NCBI GenBank assembly: GCA_050014595.1
Contig: JBEKDA010000007.1
Span: 62,001-126,000 of the forward strand
From: PALSA-129 sp050014595
GTDB lineage: Bacteria; Acidobacteriota; Terriglobia; Bryobacterales; Bryobacteraceae
Reading direction: 5' to 3'
Length of the DNA stretch: 64,000 bases
Made by a program: the position numbers and the translations under genes
Shown: positions 60,920 through 64,000 of the stretch, one piece after another
Layout of the letters: each line of letters begins with the position of its first letter
Numbering within the stretch: position 1 is the first letter of the stretch
Notes under the pieces: generated by a model
The model's input: the letters and a program-made list of their open reading frames with translations, nothing else
The model's database searches: none
What the model was told of the DNA's origin: nothing

Positions 60920-61612
60920 TCATTCTTCCTGCTCCGGTTCGAAACGGTAACCAACGTCCCGAATGGTCTGTATATAGATCGGCCGATGCGGTTTCGGCTC
61001 GACCTTGGCCCGTAACGTCACTACGCACCGGTCAATGCTGCGCTCCGTGACCGTCACGGAATTGCCCCAGACGGCTTCCAGAATCGCGGCGCGCGTGAGC
61101 GCGCACCCGGGGTGTCTGCCAAAATAAGCCAACAGTTGGAATTCCTTGGCAGTCATGATGACCTCCTGGCCGTTGCGAAACAGCCGGTGCGTCATGTAGT
61201 GCAGTTCAAATTCGCCAAATCTGCAGATGGCGGCGCCGCTCGACCTCCTTCGCCGCAGGAACGCGTTGGTACGGGCAATCAGTTCGCCGATGCTGAAGGG
61301 CTTGGTGATGTAATCGTCGGCGCCCAGGTTCAGCCCGAGGATGATATCCTCTTCCTGGCCTTTGGCGGTCAGCATGAGAATCGGCATTTCCAGGCCGCGC
61401 GCCCGCACCGTGCGGCAGATCTCGTAACCATTGACGCGCGGCAGCATGATGTCGAGCAGGATCAAATCAGGATCTTTGGAAACCGCCAAATCCAGTCCCG
61501 TCTCTCCGTCCGCCGCCGTAAGAACCGTGTAGCCTATGGACGCGAAGGTATCCTTGAGGCCGCGCAGCAAAGCGGGTTCATCCTCTACGATCAGAATCCG
61601 GCTGCCGGTCAT
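60920..61612 (-). CDS. OmpR/PhoB-family response regulator
   Basis: 230 residues. The receiver domain has acidic residues at VEDE (9-12), the phosphoacceptor Asp54 (LILLDIMLP) and Lys in YITKPF (about 104). A winged-helix output domain occupies about 130-228 (RFGEFELHYMTHRLFRNGQE…RDVGYRFEP). Its start overlaps the kinase stop (ATGA), so kinase and regulator are made together. Phosphorylation by that kinase is expected. Targets are unknown; the neighbouring hypothetical gene (63586-64000) may be one. Confidence 0.93.
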   Translation of the reverse strand: MTGSRILIVEDEPALLRGLKDTFASIGYTVLTAADGETGLDLAVSKDPDLILLDIMLPRVNGYEICRTVRARGLEMPILMLTAKGQEEDIILGLNLGADDYITKPFSIGELIARTNAFLRRRRSSGAAICRFGEFELHYMTHRLFRNGQEVIMTAKEFQLLAYFGRHPGCALTRAAILEAVWGNSVTVTERSIDRCVVTLRAKVEPKPHRPIYIQTIRDVGYRFEPEQEE

Positions 61613-63573
61613 GCGCGCGCCCCCATCGCCGGGTCGCAGGGCAGTACGATACTGAAGGTACTGCCCGCGCCGGCCTGGCTGTTGACTTCGACCGCGCCGC
61701 CATGCGCCCGCACGATGAAATCGACGATGCTGAGGCCCAGGCCGCAGCCGCCCGTCTCGCGCGCGAGGCGCCGGTCCACCTGGTAGAAACTGCGAAAAAT
61801 GCGTTTCTGTTCGCGCGCGGGAATTCCGATGCCGTTGTCTTTCACGGCGAGGATCAGATGGCCGTCGTCCCGATAGGCACGCACGGAGATCTTTTTATCA
61901 CCCGGCGTATACTTGTGGGCATTGTCCAACAGGTTGAGCAGCGCGGCTACCAGGGCGTCCTCATCGGCGCGAATGGAGGGCAGGCCGTCGCTGACCTCCA
62001 CGTCCAAGCGGCACGGCGAAGCTTTCAGGCGGTCGCGCATCACGCGCACCGCGGAGATCACCACATCGGAAGGATTCGTCTCGGCGAACTGGAATCTCTG
62101 GCGATTGCGCTCGATGCGCGAGAACGTCAGAAAATTCTCGATCAGGCGCGCCAAGCGAAGGTTTTCGCCGACGATCAATTCGAGGTAGTCGCGGGTTTTC
62201 AGGGGATCGAACTGCGCATCCCGGAGCAACGCATCCGCCAGCAGGCGCATGGAAGCCAGGGGCGTTTTCAATTCGTGGGAAACCGTCGCCACCAAATTGG
62301 TTTTCATGCGGGTCAGTCGCAACTGGCGCCGGAACGATTGGCCGACCAGGAGACCGGCGATCGTCGTTGCGGCAATCACCAGAAACCCCACCCATGCGTA
62401 GACGGCCATCTGGCGCCGCGCGGCTTCCTCCACCGGTTTGGTGCCAAGCATCGAGAACGAGACTTGCCAGGCGGGCAACATCGGTCCCGCCGGAATCGCA
62501 TCCGCGGTGGCGGGGACGAAATTCCCGGGTGGCACCACGGCGAACTTCACGCTCGACGTATTCCTGTCCTCCAGCAGGCGCTCCATCACAGAAGATACGG
62601 TTGCGGTGCGGTAGAGGGCAATCACCCGTCCGCTCGGGGAATGCAGCGTCCACGTATCCGGGATGCCAGCCGCAGCGACCGGGCCCTGCTTGACGCGGAG
62701 ACGGGGGCTTTCCGAATCGAGGAACTCAACGGCCAGGCGCTCCGCCGCGTCCATGGGAAATGCATAGCGCTCGGGTTGGGGCGCCAGGGAACGGAACTCG
62801 GCGATCAGGAAAATCCGCTGGGCCGAGGGCATCACGGTAGCATCGTAGTCGTTCAACAGCGCGGCCAGCCGCTGAGCCACACGTTGATATCGCGGGCTGG
62901 CCGGCTTCATGAGGTGCAAAGCAAGCAACAACTCGTCGGCGGCGATCGGGCGGTGCTCCATATCTTCGCCCCGGTTCGCGAAGCGGCCCGCCAGGAACTG
63001 GCTCTCGATCACGCGAAGCGCCGCTTCTCTGTCTCCGCTCGTGACCAGACAGCGAATCTGGCCCTGGGTGGCACGCGCCGCGAACGAGAGATCCGTTTCG
63101 GACGCCGCCATGCGTGCGTACCCCGCCGCGGCATCGCCCAGCCGGGCGGGTTGCCGCTCCAGCATTTCCATCGCACGCCAGTCGGGCCGGCTCATCAGGG
63201 GATCGGGAGACGGCATCGCGACGGGCGCGGGATAGACGGGAGCGCCGCCGCGATCGAGCAGGACGACGGAATCGGCCAGGCCCGCGGCAACGATGCGGCG
63301 GAAGTCTGCCGCGGTTGCTTTCCCGGCCTGTGCCTCGACGGCGGCGGCGCGGGATGTCCAAAACTCAGCCAGGCGGTCGCGAACGAAGCGGAGCTGGTTG
63401 CGATAGGCTTCCCGCACGTTTTGCCGTGCCGACTCGACCTGGTTCCTGGAAGCCTCATGCATGAACCAGAGAACGCAGGCCGTCGGGACCAGAACTCCAA
63501 GGAAGAGAAAGAGCAACATGAACCATGCGCCCCGCCTCTCGCTCATCCCGCCGGATCTGGTGGCAGTCGGCAC
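61609..63573 (-). CDS. Sensor histidine kinase with a large extracytoplasmic domain
   Basis: 654 residues from GTG 63573 (AGGAG ten bases upstream; ATG 63546 is an alternative). TM1 is at 17-37, then an extracytoplasmic region of about 350 residues not resembling known sensor domains, and TM2 at 392-411. No HAMP linker is recognisable. The dimerisation helix has His433 (VSHELKTPL). The ATPase has an N box (NLLDNAHKYTP), G1 (VKDNGIGIP), an F-like segment (RIFRSFYQVDR) and G2 (GCGLGLSIV). Partner of the overlapping response regulator. The stimulus is unknown. Confidence 0.9.
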   Translation of the reverse strand: MPTATRSGGMSERRGAWFMLLFLFLGVLVPTACVLWFMHEASRNQVESARQNVREAYRNQLRFVRDRLAEFWTSRAAAVEAQAGKATAADFRRIVAAGLADSVVLLDRGGAPVYPAPVAMPSPDPLMSRPDWRAMEMLERQPARLGDAAAGYARMAASETDLSFAARATQGQIRCLVTSGDREAALRVIESQFLAGRFANRGEDMEHRPIAADELLLALHLMKPASPRYQRVAQRLAALLNDYDATVMPSAQRIFLIAEFRSLAPQPERYAFPMDAAERLAVEFLDSESPRLRVKQGPVAAAGIPDTWTLHSPSGRVIALYRTATVSSVMERLLEDRNTSSVKFAVVPPGNFVPATADAIPAGPMLPAWQVSFSMLGTKPVEEAARRQMAVYAWVGFLVIAATTIAGLLVGQSFRRQLRLTRMKTNLVATVSHELKTPLASMRLLADALLRDAQFDPLKTRDYLELIVGENLRLARLIENFLTFSRIERNRQRFQFAETNPSDVVISAVRVMRDRLKASPCRLDVEVSDGLPSIRADEDALVAALLNLLDNAHKYTPGDKKISVRAYRDDGHLILAVKDNGIGIPAREQKRIFRSFYQVDRRLARETGGCGLGLSIVDFIVRAHGGAVEVNSQAGAGSTFSIVLPCDPAMGARA

Positions 63574-63585
63574 GACCTTCTTCTC

Positions 63586-64000
63586 CTAGGGGATCATGGC
63601 CGACTGGATGAGGCGTACGAAGACGGCCTGGAACTGCGGCAGATCGGACGCGGCAACGCGGGCGGCGAAGTAGACCCTGGTCTTGGTGGTATAGATCCAG
63701 GTGTGATACTCGGACATTTTTGTGCCGTCAGGCGTCGTGTAGTCGGCTATGGCGACCAATGCCTGCTGCCCTCCGATGGGTGCGTCCTGGACGCTATTCA
63801 GCCGGTACGCGTAATTCTCGCCGAACTGGGACCGCCGCGACCCTTCCTTTTCGGCGAAGTCCCACTGAAGCCGGGAGTGAATATCTCCGGCGAGGATATT
63901 CTCCGAAGTCATCCAGGCAAAGACGCCAGCATCCTTGAGATCCGCATCCGCCAACAGCGCCATCTCGCCGATTCCCGATGGAACCGTGCAGGGAACCGAC
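63586..64000 (-). CDS. Hypothetical protein, C-terminal part (start lies right of the window)
   Basis: The frame is open from base 64000 to a stop at 63586, without a required start: an internal ATG at 63963 is in frame, and the codons before it (…TVPSGIGE) stay open. About 137 residues are visible (ILAGDIHSRLQWDFAEKEGS, then YTTKTRVYFAARVAASDLPQ), beta-rich and probably secreted or a lipoprotein. It is 12 bp upstream of the kinase start, so it heads the two-component operon and may be an accessory sensor protein. No family was recognised. Confidence 0.55.
   Translation of the reverse strand, partial: SVPCTVPSGIGEMALLADADLKDAGVFAWMTSENILAGDIHSRLQWDFAEKEGSRRSQFGENYAYRLNSVQDAPIGGQQALVAIADYTTPDGTKMSEYHTWIYTTKTRVYFAARVAASDLPQFQAVFVRLIQSAMIP

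Overview
GC-rich chromosomal DNA whose gene content points to an Acidobacteriota genome, most likely the Solibacter/Bryobacter group. This is inferred from gene families, not from a marker gene. The evidence is: giant TonB-dependent receptors with an N-terminal carboxypeptidase-regulatory domain, an 'acidobacterial duplicated' MacB-type permease paired with a PadR regulator, secreted carboxypeptidase-regulatory proteins in tandem, a KdtA-LpxK fusion (so an LPS-making Gram-negative), and bshC for bacillithiol. I saw no rRNA, tRNA, CRISPR array, insertion sequence or phage gene. This looks like resident chromosome with scattered gene decay rather than a mobile island.

Layout. 1-3250: start of a TonB receptor gene, a TMTC-like membrane protein with six TPR units, and a collapsed GH63-type glycosidase pseudogene. 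3250-11900: housekeeping genes (bshC, rseP, dxr), an NAD-dependent beta-hydroxyacid dehydrogenase, a CPBP membrane protein, a LolA-like protein, and a YgiB/YgiC-like lipoprotein plus glutathionylspermidine-synthase pair. 11900-21700: a complete TonB receptor, a CBM9/PKD secreted protein, a Tat-exported GH28-fold protein, a second dehydrogenase and a CtpA-type protease. 21700-31400: an S9 peptidase, a transporter-like/spermidine-synthase fusion, the permease-PadR pair, and an SPFH protein with a small ribbon-helix-helix partner. 31400-42500: secreted proteins, a GAF-ANTAR regulator, another collapsed pseudogene, KdtA-LpxK and a second SPFH protein.

42650-56250 is the most coherent block: a rhamnogalacturonan-I/L-rhamnose utilisation region. 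It encodes GH105 unsaturated-uronyl hydrolase, rhamnulokinase, a tandem class II aldolase, GH28, GH2, CE12 acetylesterase, the RhaT symporter, and a hybrid regulator joining an IclR-type winged helix to a periplasmic-binding-protein-like sensor. Secreted or periplasmic enzymes would deacetylate and trim the polymer, RhaT would import rhamnose, and RhaB plus the aldolase would degrade it. The isomerase RhaA is not in the window. A perfect palindrome, GTTTTG-N5-CAAAAC, occurs upstream of the hybrid regulator, the GH2-GH28 operon and both TonB receptors, which suggests one regulon spread over 55 kb.

56290-64000: a nucleotide-sugar gene pair (GalU-like transferase overlapping a GHMP-kinase/UDPGP fusion), then a two-component system and the end of a hypothetical gene. 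Across the window there are modular palindromic repeats (GTGGG plus an 18-bp 6-6-6 hairpin), one of them lying in frame inside the GH2 gene, and several genes reduced to fragments by internal deletion or truncation.
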